Positions 38,093 through 50,772 of a stretch of 64,000 nucleotides of DNA are shown here, piece by piece. The notes beneath the pieces are model-generated. The model was given only the letters and a program-made list of their open reading frames with translations. It was not told the origin of the DNA and searched no databases. This stretch comes from Linepithema humile (taxonomy: Eukaryota > Arthropoda > Insecta > Hymenoptera > Formicidae): assembly GCF_040581485.1 (NCBI RefSeq), contig NC_090131.1, forward strand, positions 20,038,532 through 20,102,531, read 5' to 3'. A program made the position numbers and the translations under genes. How positions within the stretch are numbered: the stretch's first letter is position 1; every line of letters begins with the position of its first letter.

Positions 38093-38138
38093 ACGGTTGT
38101 TGATTTCCTAATCTAGGAGAGATAAATGTTAAAAGCGT

Positions 38139-38213
38139 GGGGTCTGAATAGTTTAGTGGTCAGAACATTCGCCCAGCAAGTGGAACATCCGGGTTCAATT
38201 CCCGGCTTAGCCA
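38139..38213 (+). tRNA. tRNA-like sequence, probably tRNA pseudogene or SINE head
   Basis: An A-box-like TAGTTTAGTGGT (38149-38160) and a B-box GGTTCAATTCC (38192-38202) are correctly spaced. The T arm is perfect (CCGGG, 7-base loop, CCCGG). A five-pair anticodon stem with two G-U pairs encloses a loop whose central triplet would be AGC (Ala). Against a working tRNA, the acceptor strands (GGGTCTG and CTTAGCC regions) pair poorly and the base before the anticodon is C, not the near-universal U. I therefore read it as a decayed tRNA or the promoter part of a tRNA-derived SINE. A covariance-model scan would settle it. Confidence 0.45.
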
Positions 38214-38716
38214 CTCGCGCCCTAATATTTTTTCTCTCTTCCTTTCTTTCCAATAATTCCTATATGTACATTAAATTTCTCGATATATGAGACTGTGTAC
38301 TGAAAATTTCGTACACTTTAGATATCTCGATCTGAGATCGGTGTACAATCTAACTGTCTCTTGTGGACTAATTTATTAATTTCTTTAAGAAAAAAATTAA
38401 AAATTTAGCACTAACATCCTGCGACGGCTCTTAATGCTCTTCTATTATATTCCTTGATTGTTATCATATGGAGCATTACTATTATATGTGTTTTTAAAAT
38501 TATATATGTTGTGTGAATAGTATTTGATTGGGACAAATCTTAACGGATGAATGAATCAAATGTTGAACTCTTTTGTCAGTGAATAAAAAGCAAATTAAAA
38601 TATTTTTATATACAAATTAGAAACTATTTTTAAAGAAGTAATAATAAAATATATAAATGTAAATCATCCCGATAATTTCTTATAATATAAATTTTTTAAT
38701 AAAATATAGGTCTTTA

Positions 38717-38851
38717 CACTGAGAAAAATGTTCTGTTTGATTCAACAAACCGTCTGTTCGATTTTAGACGAAACAGACAGATTTTGGCTGAATTTACCAG
38801 AATCTATCTGTTTCATCAAAAATTGAACAGACAATTTGACTTTTCTCAGTG
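38717..38851. mobile_element. 135-bp element with CACTGAGAAAA inverted ends
   Basis: CACTGAGAAAA at 38717 is exactly inverted as TTTTCTCAGTG ending at 38851. The interior repeats a GTCTGTT / AACAGAC motif in both orientations. It has the size and structure of a tiny non-autonomous DNA transposon. No clear target duplication was found. Confidence 0.65.
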
Positions 38852-39239
38852 CGTGTAACTTATGATATTAAAAAGAATATTGACAAGTTGCATTTAAATA
38901 CTATAATTTTATGGTATTCTTCATATTGCAACTGCTTTTTAGTATAATAGAATCAAATCTAAACAAATATAAAATTACTTATTTTGACAAATATAATTAT
39001 AACGAGTCGGTATGTGACTTATAAATTATAACAATGCATGATATTCTCTGTAAGAGAAAAGATTTTATTACAACAAATAAATCTTAAAACAATCTCACAA
39101 TTGAATAAGAATAACGTTCTTTGAAGGAACGAAAATAAATTATACAATATATACATTTTGCAAAACTTTATCTAAAATTTAAAAAAATTAAAAACTTGCA
39201 CTTGTAATGTACTCAAAACTATAATATTATGTATTTAGC

Positions 39240-40610
39240 ATTAGTACAAATATATTAGTTTATCTTACTAACTCTTGTATTACTAACGATTTCGGCAACC
39301 GCACAGAATACGACACATCAATTCGGACCGATACCGTTTTCACTTGTATCAGTATTTCAAAATAAGTTTTTTTTATTATTTTTTTATTATTAGGATGACT
39401 AATTTTTTATTTCTAAAATTTATTTCTAAAATTTTTTGGTATAAATAAATAATAGAAATACTATTGAAAAATGACATTCATTTCAATATTTCTTTCCAAA
39501 ATCATAATAAACTCTCTTAGAAGATACGTTTTCGAAATACATTACAAGATATGTTTCGAGATACACTCACCTGTTTATCGATTTAATCAAGTAACGTATA
39601 GTCAAGTGCTGAATAGTCTTTCAAGTCAAGTTTCTTTTTCTGGATAGAATAAACTCAAGTATCGTTCGACGAGAATCAAAAGTATATTTTAATCACGTTT
39701 GTAGAAATTTCTACTAAAAAAAATTATGCTTCACTTATAAAACAAAATCTTGTACATCTCTGAATACTACATGTAAATATCTTGACGCGCAAACATGATT
39801 TTGAATAATGATTAAAATGATTTCGAATAATCATATTTATACGATCAGATTCGCCGCTATCTTGTTTCTAATTTGACGGCATGAGACAGCAGTTTTTTTT
39901 TCAAGTATGAAGAAAAACATTTATATGTGATAGCTTATGTACTTTGGATATCTGTTACAATGTTCTTATCATATGATAGAACTTTTATTTGACATTTATA
40001 ACATATACTACACACAAGTTAATTAACAATTTTATACTTTATTAAGACAATTTTTGTTCGTAGATACTCTAAATCTAAGTTAAATGTAATGTTTTCACAC
40101 ATACATTCTGTGTTTTATTTATAACATTAGTTAACTTGTTACATTACTAGAATGCGTTGTTGCTTTACACGATTTAATGCGTCCAATTGGAATAAATTTT
40201 ACACGGATTGAATGTGCAGGGCGAAGTACGATGTCGTCCTTCATTCAAAGGTCTTTTAAATAATCAACAGATTCCAAGTAAAAGTTTTGCACTAAAGAGG
40301 TTATTATAGCCTTCAACTCCAACATTGCAAACTGTTGACCTATTGACAAATGTTATCTATATGTCTATAATTATCACATTGTTTGCGTCAAAAGAAATAA
40401 AAATTATAATACTTACATATGCAATTTCTTGGTCTTGCGCTGAAGAGTAAATAGGAATATAGATGACGATTTTGAATTTTCTCGAGCAAAAATCTATCTG
40501 GATTAAATACATCTGGATTTGGCTAAAAATTGGGCTTTCTATGAACACTATAAATATTAATATGTATAAATGTTCCAGCAGGTATTCTATATGAATCTAA
40601 AAAGGATATA
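39240..40610. repeat. Right copy of the P450 3'-end segmental duplication
   Basis: Partner of about 29.40-30.60 kb in direct orientation. It includes the two pseudo-exons and downstream flank. Farther left, about 38.87-39.27 kb also resembles about 36.89-37.3 kb (AACAAGTTGCAT / GACAAGTTGCAT and following AT-rich blocks), so more than one duplication event has shaped the locus. Confidence 0.55.
40131..40596 (-). pseudogene. Cytochrome P450 (CYP4) pseudogene, last two exons only
   Basis: Pseudo-exons 40596-40417 and 40339-40131 correspond to exons 11 and 12 of the intact gene. The first has exactly the same length (180 nt) and still has an AG acceptor and GTAAGT donor. Related blocks include PAGTF, NPDVFNPDRF, NRH and RNCI in the first exon, and FAMLELKAII, NFYLE and SIRVKFIPI in the second. 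Breaks: the Trp codon of the PDFWPNP-type motif is TAG, a later codon is TGA (probably from CGA), the haem-loop Gly-Ser has become Arg-Pro, and the residue after CysIle is Cys instead of Gly. No copies of exons 1-10 were found to the right. It is a truncated duplicate, not a functional P450. Confidence 0.88.
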
Positions 40611-42769
40611 TAATAATTATATATATGTATACGATCGGATGCATTATTGGTGTCCTACGCGTCCGCATTCCGCGTAAAGATGGCACGCGACTCAATGATT
40701 CTTTTTCTTTTTTTTTTTTATAAGCATGAAACAGTCGAACTATATCATTATATAAACAGAAAGACACGTTTTTTAAGTAAACTAAAAAATTTAAGTATAC
40801 TAAATAATTGTAAATGTAGACACATTGAACGTAATTAATATCTTTATGATTGTACAAAATATCATTCAACGATATTTAAAATTTAAAATCTAGATTTGCT
40901 CAATTAAGGTTTTTCAAAACACTGTCGTGTTAAAACTCGGCATCACTTCACAAACTTGTCAGCGTCACAGCCGCCGGCGATTACCGCCGTTGAAATCCGC
41001 CAACGAAATACACGGAGCGATGCGATGTGATTTATCAATTAACTGCTCTATCGAGCGGATCGGTGAACTGACTTTTTTGTCGCAGCTTATACGGTACCAA
41101 TTATCGATTTAAAAAAAAAAAAGAATACCGAACCGCTTTTTCGATGACTCGCGCGCGTGCGGTTAAAACGACCGACTGTATCGCGAAAAACCGTCTCGGA
41201 ATTTTGCTGCCGTCGCGCATCGCTTGGCACGCTGTACACCTTTTGCCGTGAATTACTTCCGCGGATTCCACGAATCGTTAATTTCTTTTTGAAGTTCCAA
41301 CTTTGACAATACCAAATTGTTTTTAGAATTGTTTTTTTAAATTGTTTTCACTGTAGGTAAATATCAACGGATGAATGCTTTCTTTTAGTGTATAAAGTCA
41401 GATCTTTTAATATTAAATTTTGTTTTAATTGTTGACAGTACATACAAATATATTGTTTTTGCTAAATATTATAACAAAATTTTAAGTACTAGCCTTTAGT
41501 ATTTAGCCTTATAGCTCACATTTTCATATAATTTGATTTTTACAATTAATAGAGCCAGAATAATATATTATTTCGTTAAAGTTAATTAATTATTCCACAA
41601 TGTATGATATTGATTCTTTTACTGTGCGACATGATGTCAAAATAAAGAAAACCGAGTATGACAGAAAATTGGGAGGATCTAACTCGCGGAGAGATGCAAG
41701 TCACGGAGATAGATAGAAAGAAGGAAAACAGCGCAATTCTGTGTTGGTTAAAAAAAGCGCATGTATATCGGGAACATAAAAGGGAAGAAAAAAAGTGCGT
41801 TTTACGTCGCGACGATCTAATAACGGGGAAAAACGCCATCAGATTATACGTGACGTGACACGGCACCGTTGGCGAAATACACTGCGCTCGACGTATGTAT
41901 ACGTATAGAGGCAGCCACGCAGGACACACACCACGATAATGGAGAAGCATCGCGTGCGAGGTACGCGAGACACAAATATTTGCGCGAGCGCAACGTTCCA
42001 TCTAAATATGATCAGCACTGATGCACGAGTATTCTGATGTATTACACGCCGTCTCCTCGGCTTCGGAAATGCACCCGCCAACGAATACGCACGCCATATT
42101 ATAGCGTTAGAATTGTCACGCTCAAGTACTAACGCTAAACGACGTTTAACGTCTCTTTAATCTGCGTGCCCCTTTTTTTTCGCATTGCATGACTTACCGT
42201 TTGCGTGTAGTTTCACGGCATCGCGTAGTATCCAAGATTTACGCAATCTCCGCCGGACATTATGATATCCATTTGGCTATGTGCAAATATAGCTGTCGCG
42301 CTATATTCTGACAATATTAGTTAAGTCCATAACAAACATTTATTACACTCGCGGGAATGACTCGTGCCGGTATTACGGCAGCGTTTGCAATTTAACAAAG
42401 ATTGCTCGCGGTACTACGCAGTGATCCGTCGTAATATTACGTGACAATGGAATAAGTCGGCATTTCCGCGACGTCTACGAGCACCAATGGTGCATGATCC
42501 GACGTTATTTCGCCGTGCTGTTTCAACTATCCAGCCGTCTCGATTACCTGCGTTACGCGGATAACGACATTTGTATAGCAAGCACTCACGATTCGTGCAA
42601 AACACACGCGGACGAATTGACAGCGTAATTTATAATTAATATTTTAGTAACCCGGAATTTGTTCGCACATCTAATGCATTAGCGTAACAAAACTGTAGTA
42701 AAAACGACATGCAAAATGCATAAAACGTATCATTTAATCAAAACCGTATTTATTCTTACTTTAAAAAAA

Positions 42770-43510
42770 TTTAAATTTTTTGTAAAATTTAAATTAGAAT
42801 TTTTTACTATATATAAATGTGTCATTTTAACAAAAAAAAAACCGTAACCGAAATCGTAATCAAAATTATTTTTATAGTAAGGATATTATTATAATATTCT
42901 TATAACATGATTTCTCGATAAATCATGATGACGAAATTAACAAAGATCATTTTTTTACAAATTTTAAAATAGCGTTGAATTAATCAGAGGAATTTCAGAT
43001 GCATAGTGATAATAAGCTTATAGCGCTAATGCAAATTAATCTATGCTCAAAGGTATTAGAGTGATGCTATTGTTCATCATTATCGCTAAATTATTAACTA
43101 CTGTTAGTTGTCATTGTGATACTATTAAATTAGTAGTCATTATATTCTTTTTTTAACATTTTTATAATGCTCACTTCAAATATTATATATGTATTATATA
43201 TATATATATATTCAATGTCAGTCTTTGTCTTCTATTAGAAACTGTAAAAAGTAAATAATTAAAAAACTTTTAGATTTATACATTTGTGTTAAATTCGATA
43301 AATATTACATTTAAATCATATAATAAAAATTATATAATGTTATTAATGTTAATAAAGGATAGTATGCACGTATACTAAACTATTCTTTCAATGATGCTAA
43401 CTACAGTGTTTCTAAATCTATTACCGAAAATCTGTTTATTCTTGTTTAAAAAAATATTTTGTGCTAAAATGACACATTTATATATAGTCGATAATTTTAA
43501 TTTAAATATG
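42770..43510. repeat. Widely spaced inverted repeat (possible AT-rich transposon)
   Basis: ACTATATATAAATGTGTCATTTTA near 42806 is inverted as TAAAATGACACATTTATATATAGT near 43464, and both are bordered by further AT-rich similarity over about 50 bp. The roughly 630 bp between them has no coding content. A short hairpin-forming TTTCTCGATAAATCATGA-type sequence lies inside. It could be a MITE with degraded ends. Confidence 0.35.
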
Positions 43511-44040
43511 TTACGGAGAATTCAATTTTTTTTTAAATAAAAATACAACTTTATTTCTTTTGTCAAGTTATTGGTTTTTATTATTATATAAAAGTTTAAA
43601 CAACCGAAAAACGAAATATTTAAAAAAAAATAACCGTTTTTCAAAACACTATATATAATTTCAGTAATTAATTAATAATTAACAGCGCTACAACTTCAAT
43701 TGACATACGTCAATCTCTAACGCACGAGTCAGAAGTTGGCCATATCGCAGGGGCGAAAGTAAAAAGGTAGACGTCGCCCGCGATATTTCAAGTCGATAAA
43801 ACTCGTATAATATGTAAAATATTTATATTAAATTATACATCGTTGTATTCTGTTCAAACAGCGCTACAATTTATCTTACATCAAAATATTCACATTATTA
43901 TAAAAAAATTATGCATACCTCTCTATTCGTTAACACGAATAGCTTTCGTAAGCAACTATTATGCTTACAATAGAGTTCAGTTTGAACCATTTAATTTGAT
44001 ATATATTTGTTATGGTCTATCTGTTTTAATTTAAAAGATA

Positions 44041-44170
44041 AAAGAGGGTGGCCACTTTTGGTGGGATACTCTGTATATATATATTTTTTTTTTATGGTGA
44101 TATGTATATATATATATTTTTTTTTATGGTGATATGTATATATATATATATATATATATATTATGGTGAA
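44041..44170. repeat. Short tandem array of a TATATATTTTTTTATGGTGA unit
   Basis: The block TTATGGTGATATG plus (AT)n plus poly-T recurs about three times, ending in a longer (AT)n run and a last TTATGGTGA. The left border, GTGGGATACTCTGTATA, looks like the end of a dispersed DNA transposon, so the array may have grown from such an end. Confidence 0.65.
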
Positions 44171-46963
44171 TATATTGATTTCGAATATAATTGGAAAATA
44201 TTGCAGAGTCGCACTCAGCCGACTCACAATTACTTCAATTGACTCTAATTGAAATACTTCGCGAATGAATGCATCGCTGTAGATGCGCTGCTCGTTATAA
44301 CGTACTTTGACTGTGCACATTCAACAATAGCGCACACAATTAGGTGAAATACCGTTGTTATTAAATTCCCCTCCAGTAGAAATCACTAATGCGAAATAAC
44401 TTTTACGGATTGATTGATAAAAAAATGACATTTAATTTTAGGGGACCGCAACTTTTCTTTCTTTTGATAAATACCACATGCTTCCGAAATTTGGAAACCA
44501 TCTTTTATCAACACTCTCTTAGAGATTGGATTACTTTCGTTTATCCCAAGAAATTGCGAGTGCACAGGTAACAGTGCACGCCTCCGCGGATGCTATCCGA
44601 ATCTGGCTGAAAATCTTGAGAAAGCGTGCTAAAGTTGGTGAAACCATATCCGCGGCTATCAGCGAAACTGAAATTTAAACTCGTCTGTTATCGAACGAAA
44701 GTAATGGAGTGGTGAAATTGTTCTCATTTCCCTCCCCTCGACACGTTTCACTTCGATTCCCTGTTAATAACTCAAACTGTGTGAGTGCCTCGATTACCTG
44801 GTTTGATTTAACGAAAAAGTTTTATACGCTAAGAGAGAAAGATTTATCGCGCTTTCCCGCAACGCGCCCGAGAGAACTTCGCGACGAACGGGCGTTGCAT
44901 GACACGTACGGTGGCGTCGATAAGCAATAAAGAAGAATACCCCGTTTTACGCCCTATAAAGGATTATCGATCTTTCCTGAAAATACACAGTACGTGCTGG
45001 TCAGACCTCTCTCTCTCTCTCTCTCTTGCGCGCGCGCTAGTATGTGGACGCAAAGTTAGACTTCAAATCCTCCTGACTCGTAATTCCCGGGATACGGGCC
45101 TCTCTCGGACACTATAATTGTAAAGCACACTCGTGCGAGAGTTGTCATAGTGGTGCCCGATTCAGCCTGTAATTTTCGGGACGGCCTCGAATGAGGACGA
45201 AGCTCACAATCACCGACGACCGTGCCGTCGGCGAAATTCGTCGTCTGTTGGTCCGCGCGTAAAGACAAGTTTTCGCTCCGGGTCACTCTTGATTCGTGGA
45301 AGTCAACTGGTGAGAAATCAACTGGTGATAGAGTTCGCGGCAGCGAATCGGCGATTTATTATATTAACGGCCGATAAATTATCGCGAACGTCACGGCGCG
45401 CATCAAGACGGTACGGCGCGACCAACCGCTTTATTCCGCTCGGGCAATATTTGTCGCTTCCCGATAATCGAGAATAATCGAACCCGCGCGTAATTATCGC
45501 CGCGACGTCGATTTATCGTCCACCTCACCTCGGCACATGCTTGTCCTCACATTTTTTTCACGCGAACTGGAATAACGACCGCGGCAAGAGGCGGCTATTT
45601 TTCGAAACTCTTTTACCGTGTCGCTGAGCGCGTGCACGCTTTGCAAAAACAAAAAAAAAAAAAAAAAAAAGAAAAAAAGGTAACACGTCCGTCGAAAAGG
45701 GGAACTTCATCAGCGGTCGCGCGGAGAGCGTCCCGATTGAGAGGTTTTTACGCATTCGCGCTCGCGCTCGGCACGGTCGACGGACACCGCCCTCGAGCAA
45801 GCATTTCTGCGTGGCCGCAGGTACAGAGCCTCGACTCTCGAAATTGGTAGAATCCATTCGGCGAACAAATCGCGGATTTGACGCTTTGAAGAGACGCGTC
45901 GATGCTACCAACTCTCAGTATCTGGGTTATCAACTTTTGAAAACGGGATTGCGATGCAAAAGAGACAAAATTATAGCGCTACAAAATTCTGTTATAGCAC
46001 TCTGTACAAACTAGAAATGAGTAAGAAAAAAGGGATAGTCTATTGAAAGAGATTCTAAAAAATAGTAGTAGTACAAATTACAATAGAAATTGCGATAGAA
46101 ATGATTATTAATTACCAACCAATACTAATTATTATAAATTATTGCAATATATTACAAAATAGCTATCGAACAAAATAAATAAATTGGTTTTATATTAAAA
46201 AAAAAATGCATATCAATTTTCCATAGTTTCCAGAGAGAGTTTTGTAATTTATAAAAAATGTTATATTTTGTATGAAATAACGAAACTGTAGAACAAATAT
46301 ACGATATTTGATTATTGTACCGCTGGCAACACGCCGTTAGCTATTTTCAGAATTATATATATATATGACATACATTTTTTGGGTAAAGTGAAGATAATTT
46401 CAAAATTTTATCTATCAAAATATTTATTTGTGAAAGTTAATTTAAACGTTTATGTATTCTTTATCCTTAGTGAAAAATACGAATTTTATTAAATGTATTT
46501 GATTCATAAACTTTAAAGCGAGCTACAAAGCATAAATTACATATGAATAATGGCAGGATTCTTTATTGCGAATATTATACAAATTTCTGTATGAATATTC
46601 CAACTTTACACTTGCCACAGAATTATTTTTTTCAATAGTCTGCTGCATGATAAAATTTTATTAAACTTTATATATAAACAATGGAGTTAATTTGTTAGTT
46701 TTTCGCTCAGCAACCTCTTTACTTGTATCCATTTGGATTTCTTAAATTTTGATTTTTTATGTGCTCCAGTTTCTTGTAATTCTTATATTTCTTTATTGGA
46801 GTCATAAACTAGCATCTATGGCGAATAGTTAATATTCGTCAAAGAATTTAAATTGGTATGAACAGAATAGATATAATCACATGTGATTATAAATGCATTT
46901 ATACAAAAGCATTCTCAAAATTTTCATTTTTAATTTTTAAAAGTTAAATTTTTATCGTTATAG

Positions 46964-47137
46964 CCCAAGAAAAAATGGTATAATTGGTCAGATGTAAATA
47001 TATATAATTAGTTATGAAAAGATCTGATAACATATGTAATTTTATATGATTATATAAAATATTACATGTTATCAGATCTTTTCATAACTAATTATATATA
47101 TTTACATCTGACCATATTATACCATTTTTTTCTCGGG
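46964..47137. mobile_element. Near-perfect 174-bp foldback element (hairpin MITE)
   Basis: Starting CCCAAGAAAAAATGGTATA and ending with the inverse TATACCATTTTTTTCTCGGG, the two arms of about 80 bp match almost throughout. Shared blocks are GGTCAGATGTAAATATATA, TAATTAGTTATGAAAAGAT and CTGATAACAT; the loop is only a few bases. A transcript would fold into a long, nearly fully paired hairpin. No coding content and no clear target duplication. Confidence 0.8.
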
Positions 47138-48749
47138 AGATTACAAAATGTCTAAGAAATTTCTGTGCAACTGTACATTTTTAAGCATTTAATATAATTT
47201 TACATAAAATTTTAAAATATTTTTCATAAAATTATCCAAATTGATTTTATAATATTTTTCTGCTACTTTTAGTTACACGAATATCTCTATAATCCATAGA
47301 AAATTGTTAAATGACGCACAAAATTTCTTCTTCATTTTTTTGAAAACTTAAAGGATTACATTTTTCTCTTACATCTTTTTGGCTCATACTTATACTTCTG
47401 TTTCTTTCTTTTTTGTACAGAGTCTTCCTCCGGGAAGAAGTTACACGAGGAGAAAAGAGTACTGACGCGATTAAAAAGTATCGCATACGGAAGCGCTCCA
47501 TCGCAAGATCTCTGATTACTGCGGTTACCTTTGAGCCGTAATGACGTAATTTCTATTCATGATCCGTCTAATGAAAATATAATCGTGTCGGCTGTATATT
47601 TGCATCAGCGCGAGTGCCGCTTTATACCGGATCCACCGCTTTTCCATTCCGCTATATGGAAAAGTATATATAAGCGGGTTAAGCGGTAGATAGCGCTTGA
47701 CATTATGAACTACGTGCTTGCTTTATGTAGAACGTAGAATATATGTGGTGTGAGGAACGCGACTAGGTATTTACGGATCAATGGTTCATATTATTCCTTA
47801 CGCTAAATAAACTGAAAAACTGTACGGTATTTTTGCAATTTAACCGCAGTTTTTCATCATCATTGTATTGTAATTGTAAAGTTTATTTAGAATTTATTTA
47901 AATTTTGTTTAGTTAAATTCATTTAGAATTAAACTTATATTTTCTTTTTAAGAAATTATTAACTCGCAAGTTTTTTGTGTTGATTTCTTCTCCCACATTT
48001 ATGCGTAGTTAGTAAAAATTGTTGCATGTTTTTTTAGTAACAAACGTAAAAGATTTTTATTAAAAAAATTATGCAAGCCTTAAAATGCTTGTAATATTAT
48101 ATCATCATTATTAAAATTTTTACCATTGAAATACACTCTTATGAAGAAATGAGATATTGGTGCTTCCTCTTTTTCCGGAAGCGAAGGTATAATCTTCGCA
48201 TTTGCTGAGATACCATTAGAGCGACGTTCTACATTATTGAATTGTCTCTGATAAGGTCGAGTATAATTCTTCTCAGTCATATCCACGAATATCGTCCGAG
48301 TGTAGAAAAATGATGCTATCCTGACAATGGCGGTTGAAGAAAAAAATGGTCGCGGACTTAACAGATTAACGGGTGCTAGTAACGAGTTTTAAATTGCAAT
48401 CACGCGATGGTCCCGCGTTTTTATATCGCGATTGCGCTTCACAGACGCAACGTGCACTTTGTCATGTCAGTTTGTTCGTTGCGGGGTGATTGGCGGAACG
48501 TGAAATTATTGTTCGATAACACTTACTCTTCAGCTGTTTGAGGAGCAACAATAACGCGACGCGAAGAAAAAAGTGAGCTGTGAGTTGCATAATCATGATT
48601 TATCACAGCAGCATGACATTCCATTGATGCGTAGAAATGTAATAAAATTTCGCAAAAAATATGTCCCATTTCTCAAACGCGTGTTGACGATTCCTCATAG
48701 CGTCGCGCAGTCACTTTGCCAATCCGTTATCGCAGGAATCGAATCCGAC
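47138..48749. other. Non-coding stretch
   Basis: AT-rich DNA without a recognised gene, followed by a GC-richer part from 47.4 kb. A TATATAAG at about 47664-47671 could be a core promoter element, but no gene start was found after it. Confidence 0.45.
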
Positions 48750-49914
48750 ATAATGGAGCATTGACGTAAATGGATCAAACAGAGATAATCCGGGATCGAC
48801 CGGCTGCCCGCGGAACCGCTCGACTTAAATACTTTCCTCTCTCGTCGTTTCGATGTAACTTTTGCGAAAGAGCGTTTCGCTCTTCGTCAAAGTGATTTCG
48901 TTTAGTACTCGCCAACGGAGAGTTCAACGTTTTTCCTTCCGAGGCAGATGCGCGAACGTAAGATTGCACTTAATCTTTTAGAGCCAGCCGTGCGAACGAT
49001 TCGTGCGGCACGTTCGCAATTTTCGTCGACAATGAACAAAGCAGTCGCGATAATGGAGCATCCGTGTAAACCGATCGACCTTCGATATAGTATAATCGAG
49101 ATTGCGGTAATTATTCGATTCTCAAATATTTTCAGTCAGCGAAAACGGTAAAAATTGAAACCTTTTTTTGCAATAGCAGCATCTCGTTTGATCGCGCTGT
49201 AATTGCGCGTGCAAATTACGGGCAACTGTGTGCAGAGCGTGTTTAAAGTTGCCCGGGGCGAGTATTATTTTCACTGATAAATAGGGGAGAACCGTGCATT
49301 TGTTGTCATTTAGCCAGTACACCTGCAGTGTAAATACTAAATCGCGCGGTAAACCATTTTAAAATTCGCGAGAACACGGACGGCTACGCATTATAAACAA
49401 CGTATAATAAAAAGTAACGCGCGTGTTACGCGCTGCGTCCAGATCAAGTTTCAGAGACGCGAAATTTTTGCGGAATCAGGCTAAACGTTTCCGCGAAAAT
49501 AATGATTGTCACAACGTTGTCGCTATGAAAAGCGCAAGAAATTAGTGGAAAATTCTCGGCAATATATCACGATTCTGTTATTATTATGTATGGAGTTTTG
49601 AAATCTTTTTCCATTTGTGTTTTTCATCTATTATTCTTTCTTTTTTGCACAATATACTTTTTACAAATTTTTACCGTCGGCGATTTAAATTTCGACCTGT
49701 TAGATCTATTAAAACAACACGAGTTAATAAATGTGCGTATAAATATTTGACATTTTTTTTAAATATTTGCCATTCGTGACTGCACTATCCGGCAGAATGA
49801 GTTTCCGCGCTTCCGTCATACATATAACATATACACGATATTGTCGATTGTCCGACATTCTCGACGCTCACGCTAATCCAGCGGACGATAATGGAGCACC
49901 AATGTAAACGGATC
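48750..49914 (+). promoter_or_regulatory. Three copies of a composite motif, ATAATGGAGCA-N4-GTAAA-N2-GATC
   Basis: Copies lie at 48750-48776, 49050-49076 and 49888-49914, all on the plus strand. Each has ATAATGGAGCA, then four variable bases, then GTAAA (TGTAAAC in two copies), two bases and GATC. Copies one and three also share GATAATCCG about 10 bases farther on. TGTAAAC is a core site for forkhead proteins, which is general knowledge; binding here is inference. The repeated spacing suggests a cis-regulatory module or a degraded short repeat. No gene start is recognised next to it. Confidence 0.45.
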
Positions 49915-50772
49915 AGCTGGCGATAATCCGCGGCGGATCCGATTCGTACACAGAAGAACTTCGGCTGGCGTGATCGCCGGAATGTGGGCCGGCATCGCAC
50001 ATGAAACACAGTTCGATAACGGCGCACGCCATGATCTACGCCGGGTCCAGTGCTATCGCCGCGAGACAACTCGTTTATCATAGCTTTCTCTCTCCGCGCG
50101 ACTACAGTCTCCAGTTAGCTAGCGGAAAGTATAAAGGAACTGCGTTCCCCTCCCACCCCCATTCCATCCGCAGCCATCATGTCATCTGAGTGGAATTCCG
50201 AGTAGCTTGCACAGTCCTTTTGATTCACCGATGGGGTGTGTGTACCAACGGCTACATACGCAGCTATTGATCACGCTAACAAAAGACATTCACCGACGGT
50301 TTGACTATATAACTATTATTATTTATCACGGTTTAAAAACACGGAAATAAATGATGAATGATAATAGACGATAATCGTTTTAATTTGCAGTTTGAAGGAG
50401 AAAACTGATTCTATTTACATAAGAGAATTAACATTGTTAAAATTGCAATGAACATATTTTGTAAATTTCAATATTAATTCTCTTCGGCAATTATACAATA
50501 ACTTTTTAGTATTGTAAATTATTCGGCATATTGTGTATGTAAATTTTTAGGGAATTAACATAACAATGGAAGTATGATACAATGGCGTAAGTAAATTATT
50601 CGTGAATTAATTTTACACAGTTTCATGTTGAGAGGAAAACCGAATTGATTTTTCCCACAACAGCAACAAATAAATATATACAAGAATCTAAAAATAAACA
50701 AAATTGATTTGACTGGTGTTAAATCCATGGCGTTGGTTTCGCGATACTTTTCAAATATATCCTCGATTTTCG
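49915..50772. other. Non-coding stretch
   Basis: Nothing recognisable. The first 300 bases are GC-rich with overlapping short frames on both strands, the rest AT-rich. Confidence 0.45.

Larger units (their letters stand above)
40611..46963. other. Non-coding stretch
   Basis: No gene is recognised. GC-rich islands lie at about 40.9-41.3, 41.65-42.6 and 44.6-45.9 kb, AT-rich DNA elsewhere. A CT run lies at about 45008-45026 and a poly-A run at about 45649-45670. Frames at 45.5-46.0 kb overlap on both strands and have no motif. Confidence 0.5.

Noticed and set aside
48600..48625. TTATCACAGCAGCATGACATTCC, partly like the miR-2 family seed
   Set aside because: Only the first eight or so bases agree, and no matching hairpin arm was seen beside it.
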